Assembly: GCF_000019725.1 (NCBI RefSeq)
Contig: NC_010505.1
Span: forward strand, 5,254,001-5,318,000
Direction of reading: 5' to 3'
Source: Methylobacterium radiotolerans JCM 2831
GTDB taxonomy: Bacteria; Pseudomonadota; Alphaproteobacteria; Rhizobiales; Beijerinckiaceae
DNA: 64,000 nt
Shown: positions 36,829 to 44,320 of the stretch, piece after piece
Position numbering within the stretch: position 1 is the stretch's first letter
Layout of the letters: each line of letters begins with the position of its first letter
Translations under genes and position numbers: made by a program
Notes under the pieces: model-generated
What the model saw: only the letters and a program-made list of their open reading frames with translations
What the model was told of the DNA's origin: nothing
Database searches by the model: none

Positions 36829-37374
36829 TCAGCGGCCCGCGTTGCCGTCGCGCAGGGTGCCGGTCGGCTCCTGCACGTGCGCCTCGAGGAACCAGAGGTG
36901 CTTGTCGACCGCCCGCGAGATCTCGGTGAACAGGTCGGCGGTGTCGGGATCGCCGGCCTCGTCGGTCTCGTCGATGTTCTGCCGCACCGCGTTGGCGTAG
37001 GCGGCGTAGCTGTCGATCAGCGCGGCGATGTGGTCGGCGATGGCGTAGATGCCGGTCGGGTAGGCCGGCAGCTTGGTGCGCTCGGCGACCGCCTGGGTCG
37101 AGCCGAAGGCCGTGGCGCCGAGCTGGACCGCGCGCTCCGCGACGCTGTCGTTCAGCTCGTCGAGCTGGGTGCGGAACCCGTCGAGCATCTCGTGGACGCC
37201 GATGAATTGGGGGCCCTTGAGGTTCCAGTGGGCCTGCTTGATCGCCAGGGCCAGATCGATGCCGTCCGCGAGCCGCGCGTTGAGCGCCTCGATCGAGACC
37301 TTCTTGGCGTTCGAGTCGGTGTTGTTGCGGGTCTTGTGCGTCCGCGGGGTGTTGCTGGTGCCGGTGTCGGCCAT
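36829..37374 (-). CDS. dps: Dps/ferritin-like DNA starvation protein
   Basis: 181 residues. The ferroxidase ligand stretch AIKQAHWNLKGPQFIGVHEM and LDELNDSVAERA are the Dps signature, with the later DKHLWFLEAH helix. Dps oxidises Fe(II) with peroxide and can coat DNA. The Lys/Arg-rich N-terminal tail (TPRTHKTRNN) may help DNA binding. It is antisense, between capsid and the head-tail connector of the GTA, and precedes two antisense trypsin-like protease genes. Not part of RcGTA; Dps in a packaging cluster is unexpected. Confidence 0.93.
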   Translation of the reverse strand: MADTGTSNTPRTHKTRNNTDSNAKKVSIEALNARLADGIDLALAIKQAHWNLKGPQFIGVHEMLDGFRTQLDELNDSVAERAVQLGATAFGSTQAVAERTKLPAYPTGIYAIADHIAALIDSYAAYANAVRQNIDETDEAGDPDTADLFTEISRAVDKHLWFLEAHVQEPTGTLRDGNAGR

Positions 37375-37495
37375 GCTCTCGCTCCGTGAGCCGGTAAGGT
37401 TCGGATGCGAAAAGTGCCGATCGGCCCCCAGGTTCCCGCAGGCGCGAAGGATCCGCGGGAGGGCGGCGGCTTTGCCGCGGCGGGGCCGGGCCGTT

Positions 37496-38407
37496 CTAGC
37501 GCCGGCGGCCCGGGCGGGCCATCCAGTCGGACCGGTTGCCGCGGGGCGCGGTCTCGCCGACCTGGATGCGCGACAGCTCCGCCGAGCGCGCGGCGATCCA
37601 GCCGGCATGCTCGGCGACCGGCGTCACGGCGGTGAAGCCCCCGCAGGCGGTCCGGCGCGCGCCCTGCTGCAGGGCGCCGCTCGACCAGCTCACCACGCCG
37701 ACGATCCGGTAGCCGCCGGGGCCGCCGGTCAGGATCGGGCCGCCGGAATCGCCCAGGCAGGCGCCGGCGCCCGAGGTCTCCGCCATGCGCCGCCGGTCGG
37801 TCACGACGGTCACCCGGTTGGCGACCTGGAGCGAGCCGATCGACACGAGGTGGGCGAGCCGCAGGATCCGCGCCGAGTTCCGCCGGTTCTCGGCCACCAC
37901 ACCGAAGCCCGCGATGTCCACGGGCTGCCCGTCGGTGATCGAGGCCGCGCCCCGGGGATCGAGGGGCACGAAATCGGTGCCGAGGGGCTGCTCGAGCTTG
38001 AGCAGCGCCAGGTCGACGCCGGGCTGGTCCTCGGGGGTCGTCCCGGGCACGAAGTCCGGGTGCATGGAGGCGGTGATCACCGCGGTCCGGTGCTGGCGGA
38101 AGTTCCGGTCGACGCTGATCACCGTGTAGCCGGCCGGCCGCATCACGCAGTGGGCCGCGCTGAGCACGAGGTCCGGGGCGATCAGCGTCCCCGAGCAGAT
38201 CTCGCCCTCGGTGCTCTCGATACGCACCACGAAGCTGCGCGCCCCGTTCGGGTCCCGCGTCGTCGTGCCGTTGATCACCGCCGCCGCGGGCGTGGGCAGC
38301 AGGCCGCCGAGGGCGCCGAGCAGCGACAGGCCCAGGATCCCGCCCCACAGGCCGCCGCGCAGGCTGCGCTCGCGGGGACCGGCCTTTCGGATCGGGCGAG
38401 GGGACAT
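37496..38407 (-). CDS. Secreted trypsin-like serine protease
   Basis: 303 residues. Long basic N-terminal region and hydrophobic export segment (LWGGILGLSLLGALGG), then VINGTTTRD like the zymogen junction (IVGG-like). Triad: LSAAHC with His86, VDLALLKL with Asp132, GDSGGP with Ser221. Cysteines near each catalytic element fit the trypsin disulfides. Next to a second such protease on the same strand, 160 bp upstream. Inside the GTA cluster. It probably acts outside the inner membrane. Confidence 0.88.
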   Translation of the reverse strand: MSPRPIRKAGPRERSLRGGLWGGILGLSLLGALGGLLPTPAAAVINGTTTRDPNGARSFVVRIESTEGEICSGTLIAPDLVLSAAHCVMRPAGYTVISVDRNFRQHRTAVITASMHPDFVPGTTPEDQPGVDLALLKLEQPLGTDFVPLDPRGAASITDGQPVDIAGFGVVAENRRNSARILRLAHLVSIGSLQVANRVTVVTDRRRMAETSGAGACLGDSGGPILTGGPGGYRIVGVVSWSSGALQQGARRTACGGFTAVTPVAEHAGWIAARSAELSRIQVGETAPRGNRSDWMARPGRRR

Positions 38408-38567
38408 CGGGAACTCCGGGCGCGCGCGGGCGCGGGTGGGGCGCGGGTGGGGGACGCCGGAGGCGGCGCCGAGACGGCCTAGGGCACGGCACCCTAGAGG
38501 AAGCGAGCCTAGAGCAAGGCAATAGCCCGGCCAAGCTGAGGTTCCCTGGGCGCACCGCGCCGCGACG

Positions 38568-39341
38568 CTACTGCGCCCAGCGCGCCGTCCGGTTCCAGCC
38601 GTCGAGCACGCGGTCGATCCAGCCCCGCTGCGGCCCCACCAGGACGCCCTGGGTCAGGCCGCCGCAGGCGCCGCCGATCCAGGCCGACACGGCCAGCACC
38701 GCCCCGTCCGGTCCCGCGATCGGGCCGCCGGAATCGCCCTGGCAGGCGCCGCCGCCCGCGCCCTTGAGCCAGACCAGGATGCGGCTCGGCCCGTAGGGCT
38801 CGATCACCGGCAGGCCGAGGCTGCGATAGGTGCCGGTGGAGCGCGGGTCGCCGGGCCTGGCCGCGCCGTAGCCCGCCAGGGTCAGGGTCTCGCCCGCCCG
38901 CGCCGGGGCGGCGCTCAGGGTCACGGGCGCGAAGCGCGCGGGCAGCGGCGTCGCGGTGCGCAGCAGCGCGAGGTCGACGGAGCGCCGCCGGGCCGCGGCC
39001 GCGCCGGCATCGTAGCCCGGATGGAGCGCCTGCGCGGCGACGTCGACGAGCACGGGCGCCCCGGCGGCGTCGCGGAAATGGACGCGGTGCTCCCGCGCGT
39101 CGGCGAGGCAGTGGCCGGCGGTCAGCACCGTGTCGGGGGCGAGCACCACGCCGGTGCAGACGCCGCCCCTCGACGACAGGACCATCACGGCCCCGCCGGC
39201 CGGCGCCTCGGTGCCGCCGACGATCGCCCGCGCCGGGACGGCCGCGAGAGCCAGGATCGCCGTCAGCATCGCCGCCAGGATCGCCGTCAGGGCCGTCGCC
39301 GGCGCGGCGCGGGCCGCGGGGCGGCGCTTCGAGATCGGCAT
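38568..39341 (-). CDS. Secreted trypsin-like serine protease
   Basis: 257 residues from ATG 39341 with AGGTGG upstream; the frame runs slightly further upstream. Export segment (ALTAILAAMLTAILALAAVP, then ARA), followed by IVGGTEAPAG, a classic trypsin zymogen junction. His77 (LTAGHC), Asp123 (SVDLALL) and Ser204 (GDSGGP) complete the triad. It starts 26 bases from the head-tail connector ATG on the opposite strand, so they share a divergent promoter region. Close paralogue in layout of the gene at 37496. Confidence 0.88.
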   Translation of the reverse strand: MPISKRRPAARAAPATALTAILAAMLTAILALAAVPARAIVGGTEAPAGGAVMVLSSRGGVCTGVVLAPDTVLTAGHCLADAREHRVHFRDAAGAPVLVDVAAQALHPGYDAGAAAARRRSVDLALLRTATPLPARFAPVTLSAAPARAGETLTLAGYGAARPGDPRSTGTYRSLGLPVIEPYGPSRILVWLKGAGGGACQGDSGGPIAGPDGAVLAVSAWIGGACGGLTQGVLVGPQRGWIDRVLDGWNRTARWAQ

Positions 39342-39366
39342 CGGACCACCTGCAGAGAGACGCGCG

Positions 39367-39930
39367 ATGATCCCGTTACGCATCGCCGCCGCCGCCGTCG
39401 AGCCGGTGGGCGTGCCCGACCTGCGCGCCTACCTGCGCGTCGACTCCGACGCGGGCGCCGACGAGGACGGCCTGCTCCAGGCCCTGATCGCGGCGGCGCG
39501 CGCGAGCCTGGAGGTCGAGACCCGGCGGATCCTGGTCCCGGGGCGGTACCGGATCGCCCTGTCCGCCTGGCCGCCCGACGGGCAGGTGCCGCTGCCCCTG
39601 AGCCCGCTGGTCGCGGTCCTCCGCGCCGGCCTCGCGGATCCGTCCGGAGGCGTCACCGACCTCGACGCCGGGCTGGTGCGCCTCGGCCCCGACCCGGACG
39701 CGGCGCCGTCCCTGCGGGTCGACCCGTCCGCGCCGGATCCCGCCGGCCGCACCATCCTGATCGAGGTCGCGGCCGGGTACGGCGGCGACGGGCCCCCGCT
39801 CCCCGAGCCCCTGCGCCTCGCGGTCCTGCGCCTCGCGGCCGCCCGCTACGAGCATCGCGGCGACGAGCCCGACGCCGCCCGCACCGACACCGCCGCCCTC
39901 GCCGCGCCGTTCCGGCGCCTGCGGCTGTGA
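39367..39930 (+). CDS. GTA head-tail connector protein (gp6)
   Basis: 187 residues. The opening VEPVGVPDLRAYLRVDSDAG with DGLLQALIAAARASLEVETR is the gp6/Phage_QLRG/HK97-gp6-like connector signature, and AAGYGGDGPPLPEPLRLAVL matches the C-terminal ring. It starts directly after the antisense protease gene and restarts the canonical GTA order with gp7 and gp8 following. Confidence 0.85.
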   Translation: MIPLRIAAAAVEPVGVPDLRAYLRVDSDAGADEDGLLQALIAAARASLEVETRRILVPGRYRIALSAWPPDGQVPLPLSPLVAVLRAGLADPSGGVTDLDAGLVRLGPDPDAAPSLRVDPSAPDPAGRTILIEVAAGYGGDGPPLPEPLRLAVLRLAAARYEHRGDEPDAARTDTAALAAPFRRLRL

Positions 39931-39953
39931 TCCTCGCACCCGGAGCTGCCCCG

Positions 39954-40307
39954 ATGGCGATCTCGCCCCAACGCCCAGCCCTCGGCGCGCGGCGCCGCCG
40001 CTTCGTGCTCGAGCGGCCCCTGGAAGAGCCGGACGGGTTCGGGGGCGTGCTGCGCCGCTACGTGGCCGGCCCGGTCCTGTGGGGCGCCATGGCCCCGGCG
40101 GGGCTCGCCGACCGCCCGGCCGGCGGCCGCACCGACACGCGGCCCGCCTACCGCGTCACCCTGCGGAGCCGGGCCGCGCTCGACCCGACCATGCGCCTCG
40201 CCGCCGGGCCGCGCCGCTTCGCGATCCGCGCCGTCGCCGAGCCCGACGCGCGGGGCCGCGACCTGGTCTGTCACGTCGAGGAACTGCCCGGTGAGGGCCG
40301 GTCGTGA
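39954..40307 (+). CDS. GTA head closure protein (gp7), phage head-tail adaptor
   Basis: 117 residues. FVLERPLEEPDGFGGVLRRY and LWGAMAPAGLADRPAGGRTD match the Phage_H_T_join (SPP1 gp16-like) family; GPRRFAIRAVAEPDARGRDL also fits. It closes the head after DNA packaging. 23 bp after gp6; its TGA overlaps the GTG start of the next gene (GTGA). Confidence 0.85.
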   Translation: MAISPQRPALGARRRRFVLERPLEEPDGFGGVLRRYVAGPVLWGAMAPAGLADRPAGGRTDTRPAYRVTLRSRAALDPTMRLAAGPRRFAIRAVAEPDARGRDLVCHVEELPGEGRS

Positions 40308-40732
40308 GCGATCCGGGCCCGCTCCTGGCGCTCCGCGCCGGCCTGATCGCCCGCTTCGCCGCCGACGCCGCCCTGGCCGCCCTCCTGGGCGGCCGGGTCC
40401 GGCTCTACGATGAGCCGCCGCGGGGCACGCTCCCGGTCTACGCGCTGTTCGGCGAGTCCGAGATCACCGACGCGTCCGTCGACGGCGCCGAGCGCCACCG
40501 GCACAGCCACGCGATCGCGGTGATCGCTCAGGCAGGCTCGGTGCGCACCGCCCTCGACGCCGCGGCGCGGATGGCGGCGCTGCTCGCGGACGGGGCGACG
40601 CCCCTCGTCCTGCCGCTGGCCGGCTGCCGGCTCGTCACCCTCCGGGTGCGGGCCGTCCGCGCCCACCGCGACGCCCGGACCGGCGAGGCGCGGGCGACCC
40701 TGACGGTCGAGGCCGTCACCGAGAACCTGTGA
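40304..40732 (+). CDS. GTA DUF3168 tail completion protein (gp8)
   Basis: 142 residues starting with GTG inside the gp7 stop. LRAGLIARFAADAALAALLG and RVRLYDEPPRGTLPVYALFG are typical of DUF3168 (tail terminator or completion proteins), as is the late CRLVTLRVRAVRAHRDARTG. In RcGTA the equivalent joins head and tail tube. Confidence 0.88.
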   Translation: MSDPGPLLALRAGLIARFAADAALAALLGGRVRLYDEPPRGTLPVYALFGESEITDASVDGAERHRHSHAIAVIAQAGSVRTALDAAARMAALLADGATPLVLPLAGCRLVTLRVRAVRAHRDARTGEARATLTVEAVTENL

Positions 40733-40743
40733 GGAGGGTGCCG

Positions 40744-41154
40744 ATGGGCGCGCAGAAGGGCAAGGACCTGCTGATCCGGGCCGGCGACGGCGCGGGCGGC
40801 TTCGCGGCGGTGGCGGGCCTGCGCAGCCGCCAGATCACCCTCAACGCCGAGACCGTCGACGTCACCAACGCCGATTCCGCCGGGCGCTGGCGCGAGCTGC
40901 TCGCCGGGGCCGGGGTGCGGCGGGCCGCGATCGCCGGCTCCGGCGTGTTCCGCGACCAGGCCTCGGACGCGCGCCTGCGGCTGCTGTTCTTCGAGGGCGC
41001 GGTCGAGGCGTTCCAGATCGTGATCCCGGCCTTCGGGATCCTAGAGGGTCCGTTCCAGATCGCGAGCCTGGAGTACCGGGGCGACCATGCCGGCGAGGTC
41101 ACCTTCGACATGAGCCTCGAATCCGGCGGCGCGCTCGCCTTCGCGGCGGTCTGA
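40744..41154 (+). CDS. GTA major tail tube protein (gp9), TP901-1 type
   Basis: 136 residues from ATG 40744. AQKGKDLLIRAGDGAGGFAA with RQITLNAETVDVTNADSAGR and the ASLEYRGDHAGEVTFDMSLE strand are the hallmark of the Phage_tail_2/TP901-1 tail tube family. It should polymerise into the tail tube. Directly upstream of the tail chaperone pair. Confidence 0.92.
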   Translation: MGAQKGKDLLIRAGDGAGGFAAVAGLRSRQITLNAETVDVTNADSAGRWRELLAGAGVRRAAIAGSGVFRDQASDARLRLLFFEGAVEAFQIVIPAFGILEGPFQIASLEYRGDHAGEVTFDMSLESGGALAFAAV

Positions 41155-41159
41155 GCGCC

Positions 41160-41507
41160 GTGGCCAACCGGATCCGCGGCGAGGTGCCGCTCACCCTCGG
41201 CGGGCGGCGCTACACCCTCTGCCTCACCCTCGGGGCGCTCGCCGAGCTGGAGGCCGCGCTCCAGGCCGGCGACCTCGCGGGCCTCGCCGCGCGCTTCGCG
41301 GGCGGGCGCGTCTCGGCCCGCGACCTGATCGCCCTCCTGGGCGTCGTCCTGCGGGGCGGCGGCCACGACCTCGACGACGCGGCGGTGGCGCGGCTGCCGC
41401 TGGCGGGCGGGCTCGACGCCGTCTCGGCCGCCCTGGGCGACGTCCTGGCGGCCGCCTTCGGGGAAGCGCCGGGCGGGGAGGCGCCGGGCCCGGCAAACCC
41501 TCCCTAG
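41160..41507 (+). CDS. GTA gp10 family tail assembly chaperone
   Basis: 115 residues from GTG 41160, 5 bp after the tail tube stop. EVPLTLGGRRYTLCLTLGAL and AELEAALQAGDLAGLAARFA identify the GTA_gp10 (Phage_TAC_11) family. The 3' end is notable: codons GCA AAC CCT CCC TAG contain the slippery heptamer AAACCCT (41495-41501) in the -1 slip phase, three bases before the stop. This chaperone may therefore be made alone and, after slippage, fused to the product of the next frame, like G and GT of phage lambda. Confidence 0.85.
   Translation: MANRIRGEVPLTLGGRRYTLCLTLGALAELEAALQAGDLAGLAARFAGGRVSARDLIALLGVVLRGGGHDLDDAAVARLPLAGGLDAVSAALGDVLAAAFGEAPGGEAPGPANPP
41495..41501 (+). promoter_or_regulatory. 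Putative -1 ribosomal frameshift site
   Basis: A_AAC_CCT in the gp10 frame fits the X_XXY_YYZ rule: on -1 slip the Asn and Pro tRNAs re-pair with AAA and CCC. The stop TAG follows three bases later, and the -1 frame is open through 41725, encoding the second tail chaperone. Confidence 0.55.
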
Positions 41508-41725
41508 GGCCGGGCGCGGACCTGCCGCCGCGTCCGGCCCCGGGCCGCTTCCCCTGGGACGACGCCCTGGCCCTCGGCCTCGGCGCGCTGGGCTGGCGAC
41601 CCCGCGACTTCTGGTCGGCGACGCCGCGCGAGTTCGCCGCCGCGCTCGGCCGGCGCGCCGGCCCGGAACCTCTGACCCGCGCCGCCTTCGCGCGGCTCCT
41701 CGCCGCCCATCCCGACCCACCGTGA
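41504..41725 (+). CDS. GTA tail assembly chaperone (rcc01693-like), expressed by -1 frameshift?
   Basis: The frame ending at TGA 41723-41725 reads LGPGADLPPRPAPGRFPWDD then ALALGLGALGWRPRDFWSAT and PREFAAALGRRAG: the rcc01693/Phage_TAC_2 family, which follows gp10 in all RcGTA-like clusters. The frame contains no ATG, GTG or TTG back to at least 41340, so conventional initiation is impossible; only a CTG at 41522 could start it. Reading from the heptamer at 41495 would give a gp10-TAC fusion of about 188 residues. Coordinates mark the -1 frame from just after the slip site. Confidence 0.75.
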   Translation, partial: LGPGADLPPRPAPGRFPWDDALALGLGALGWRPRDFWSATPREFAAALGRRAGPEPLTRAAFARLLAAHPDPP

Positions 41726-41734
41726 GGCACCGCC

Positions 41735-42313
41735 ATGGCCGAGACCGACGCGCAGGCCGACCCGCAGGCCGACGACCGCATCCGGCAGCTCGAGACCCTG
41801 GACCGGCTGGCGCAGAGTTTCGGCCGCAGCCTCGACACGGCGCTGACCCGGGGGGCCGCGTCCGGCCGCAGCCTCGACGGCGTGCTCGGCACGATCGGGG
41901 CGCGCCTCGCGGGCGTGGCGGCGCGGGCGGCGGCCGGGCCGATCCAGTCGGGCCTCACGGGCCTGGTCGGCGCGATGCTGGGCTCCGGCGCGGAGACGGG
42001 CTTCGCCCGGGGCGGCGTGTTCCGGGGCGGCCGCGTCCAGCCCTTCGCCGCCGGGGGCGTCGTGGCCGCCCCGACCTACTTCCCGATGGCTGGCGGTGCC
42101 GGCCTCATGGGCGAGGCCGGCCCGGAGGCGATCCTGCCCCTCGGCCGCGGGCCGGACGGGCGCCTCGGCGTCGCCGCGGGCGGCGCCCCGACGCGGCCGG
42201 TCTCCGTGACGGTCAACATCGCGACCCCCGATCCGGGGGCCTTCCGCCGCTCGGAGGCGCAGGTGACCGCGAGCCTCGCCCGGGCGGTGGCGCGCGGCCA
42301 GCGGGCGACGTGA
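41735..42313 (+). CDS. GTA short tail tape measure protein (gp11)
   Basis: 192 residues. DRIRQLETLDRLAQSFGRSL and a hydrophobic Gly/Ala core (TIGARLAGVAARAAAGPIQS) lead to FARGGVFRGGRVQPFAAGGV and AGPEAILPLGRGPDGRLG, the conserved C-terminus of GTA tape measures. Tape-measure length sets tail length, so 192 residues implies a short tail, as in RcGTA. 9 bp after the second tail chaperone. The next gene is antisense. Confidence 0.85.
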   Translation: MAETDAQADPQADDRIRQLETLDRLAQSFGRSLDTALTRGAASGRSLDGVLGTIGARLAGVAARAAAGPIQSGLTGLVGAMLGSGAETGFARGGVFRGGRVQPFAAGGVVAAPTYFPMAGGAGLMGEAGPEAILPLGRGPDGRLGVAAGGAPTRPVSVTVNIATPDPGAFRRSEAQVTASLARAVARGQRAT

Positions 42314-42350
42314 CGGCAGCCGGCACGGCCGCCGCGCGGCCCGTCGCGGG

Positions 42351-43268
42351 TCACGCGGCCTCGCGCGCCTGCGTCCCCCGCGCCCGGCTGGTGCGGCCGT
42401 CGACGCTCACCGGCGCGACGCCCTGGATCGTCACGCGGCGGACCACGCGGGGCGCCTCGCCGTAATCGTCCACCGCCCGGTGGACCGTGGCGCGGTTGTC
42501 CCAGATCGCCACGTCGCCCGTCCGCCACGACCAGCGCACGGTGTTCTCGGGCCGGGTCGCGTGGTCGTGGAAGATCGCCAGGAGATGCTGCGAATCCGCG
42601 GTGGTCAGGCCCAGGATCCGCTGGATGAAGTGGCCGACGATCAGCGAGCGCTCCCCGTTCTCCGGGTGGACGTGGACCAGCGGGTGCTCGGTCTCGAACA
42701 CGGTCTTGGTGAACACCTCGTCGTAGCGCCGCCGCCCGGCCTCCGACACGTTCACCCGGCCGCCGACATAGTCGTAGACGTTGGAGTGCAGCGCCCAGAG
42801 CTTGTCGGCGAGGTCGCGCAGGGGCTCGGGCAGGTCCGCGTAGGCCGCCGCCGTGTTGGCCCAGAGCGTGTCGCCGCCGTAGGGCGGCAGCGTCACGGCC
42901 CGCAGGATCGAGAGCGCCGGGTAGGCCGGCACGAAGGTCACGTCGGTGTGCCAGGAACTCGCCCGCTCGCCCCGGCTGCCGTCGATGTCGAGGACCCCCG
43001 CCGTGCCGGCGAGGGAGGGGACGGTCGGATGCGCGACGAGGTCGCCGAGGCGCCGGCCGAAGGCCTCCTGCTCGGCCTCGTCGAGGTCCTGGTCGCGGAA
43101 GAACACCACCTTGTGGGTGTTCAGCGCCTGCCGGATCGCCGCGACCGTCCCGTCGTCCAAGTCTCCCGAGAGGGCGAGGCCGCGGATCTCCGCGCCGAGA
43201 CGGCCGGCGACGCGGCGGATGTCGAGGGCGGGGACAGACGCGTGGAGGGGCTGGGGGACGGCGCTCAT
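42351..43268 (-). CDS. TauD/TfdA family Fe(II)/2-oxoglutarate dioxygenase
   Basis: 305 residues. The facial triad is His107 and Asp109 in SSWHTDVTF and His263 in NRATVHRAVDDY, with the 2-oxoglutarate-binding Arg in PRVVRRVTIQG. FFRDQDLDEAEQEAFGRRLG is the usual TauD/TfdA start. Such enzymes hydroxylate taurine, alkyl sulfates, 2,4-D and similar; substrate is not deducible. It is antisense between tape measure and gp12, a third break of the GTA strand. No ssu/tau transporter is adjacent. Confidence 0.9.
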   Translation of the reverse strand: MSAVPQPLHASVPALDIRRVAGRLGAEIRGLALSGDLDDGTVAAIRQALNTHKVVFFRDQDLDEAEQEAFGRRLGDLVAHPTVPSLAGTAGVLDIDGSRGERASSWHTDVTFVPAYPALSILRAVTLPPYGGDTLWANTAAAYADLPEPLRDLADKLWALHSNVYDYVGGRVNVSEAGRRRYDEVFTKTVFETEHPLVHVHPENGERSLIVGHFIQRILGLTTADSQHLLAIFHDHATRPENTVRWSWRTGDVAIWDNRATVHRAVDDYGEAPRVVRRVTIQGVAPVSVDGRTSRARGTQAREAA

Positions 43269-43664
43269 CGAAAAGTTTCCCAGGCAGGGCGGCGACGGGA
43301 TGCGCGGATCGCGCGATGAACCGAGGTGTTCGGACCGGGAGAACTTCGGACAAGCTCCGCTCCGGCACGTCGATCTTCGATCGATCGCTGTCCTTTGTCG
43401 ATGAACGGAGTTTTTTATTTTCCGGTCTCGCCCGGAAGACTCTTTTCAGCCGGTCCCGTCCGGCGGCGATCACGTTCCCCGACGTCGCGCGGGGGCCGGC
43501 CGAGGCGGGGCACCGCGATCGTCCCCGCGAGCGGAGCGACGCGATCCCGCGGCGCCACGGTCACCGATGTCGCGCTGCCCTGGGTCGCTTCGCTGCGCGC
43601 GACGACGGTGAGGACCCGGAAGACCGGCGCGGCAACAGCGCGACCCCAACTGGAGTGGCCCGCC
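43269..43664. other. 396-bp gap with an AT-rich patch and palindromic repeat
   Basis: Between the antisense dioxygenase start and gp12. An AT-rich segment (about 43408-43425, GAGTTTTTTATTTTCC) probably belongs to the dioxygenase promoter region; the palindrome copy at 43521-43608 lies between it and gp12. The gp12 frame is open across the gap but this part is not protein-like. Confidence 0.5.
43521..43608. repeat. Palindromic repeat, full-length copy C
   Basis: GTCCCCGCGAGCGGAGCGAC starts the left arm; the right arm is GGGTCGCTTCGCTGCGCGCG followed by ACGACGG, with GTCGCGCTGCCCT before it. Arms differ at several positions, so it is less perfect than the copy at 62917. It lies 56 bases before gp12. 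Confidence 0.7.
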
Positions 43665-44306
43665 ATGGCCGAAGACTTCCACGAGGTGCTGTTCCCCCTC
43701 GACGTGTCCCTGCGCGCCGGCGGGGGGCCGCAGCGGCTCACCGAGATCGTGACCCTGGCCTCGGGCCGGGAGCACCGGAACGGCCGCTGGGCCGATTCCC
43801 GCCGCCGCTACGAGGCCGGCTTCGGGATGCGCGGCCTCGACGCCCTGCACGCCGTGCTGGCCTTCTTCGAGGAGCGGCGCGGGCGGCTCTACGGCTTCCG
43901 GTTCCGCGACCGGGTCGACAGCCGGTCCGGACCGCCCGGCCGACCGATCGGCCCCCTCGATCAGCCCCTCGGCACCGGCGACGGCGCCTCCGCGTCCTTC
44001 CCGCTGCTCAAGACCTACGGGTCCGGCTTCGCGCCCTACCGCCGCCGGATCGCCAAGCCGGTGGCGGGCAGCGTCCGGGTCGCGGTGGCGGGCCGGGAGG
44101 TGGAGCCCGGTGGCTTCGCCTGCGACCCGACGACCGGTCTCGTGACCTTCGCGGCGGGCCAGGTCCCGCCGCCCGGCGCCGCGGTGACGGCGGGCTTCAG
44201 CTTCGACGTGCCGGTCCGCTTCGACACCGACGCGCTGACCGTCGACCTGGCCGCCTTCACGGCCGGGGAGATCCCGCGGGTGCCGCTCGTCGAGATCGTG
44301 CCCTGA
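43665..44306 (+). CDS. GTA DUF2460 distal tail protein (gp12)
   Basis: 213 residues from ATG 43665. FHEVLFPLDVSLRAGGGPQR, SGREHRNGRWADSRRRYEAG and RLYGFRFRDRVDSRS are typical of DUF2460 (Dit-like distal tail proteins). In RcGTA gp12 begins the tail tip. The frame runs open upstream to 43326 through the palindrome, but the family N-terminus is the MAEDFHEVLFP used here. Confidence 0.92.
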   Translation: MAEDFHEVLFPLDVSLRAGGGPQRLTEIVTLASGREHRNGRWADSRRRYEAGFGMRGLDALHAVLAFFEERRGRLYGFRFRDRVDSRSGPPGRPIGPLDQPLGTGDGASASFPLLKTYGSGFAPYRRRIAKPVAGSVRVAVAGREVEPGGFACDPTTGLVTFAAGQVPPPGAAVTAGFSFDVPVRFDTDALTVDLAAFTAGEIPRVPLVEIVP

Positions 44307-44320
44307 GGAGGCGTGACGCC

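Noticed and set aside
37375..37436. EcfG promoter for dps
   Set aside because: GGAAC is present on the minus strand (37432-37436) but no CGTT lies 16 or 17 bases downstream.
43408..43425. Intrinsic terminator at the T-rich patch
   Set aside because: No stable stem directly precedes the T-run on the plus strand, and no plus-strand gene ends there.
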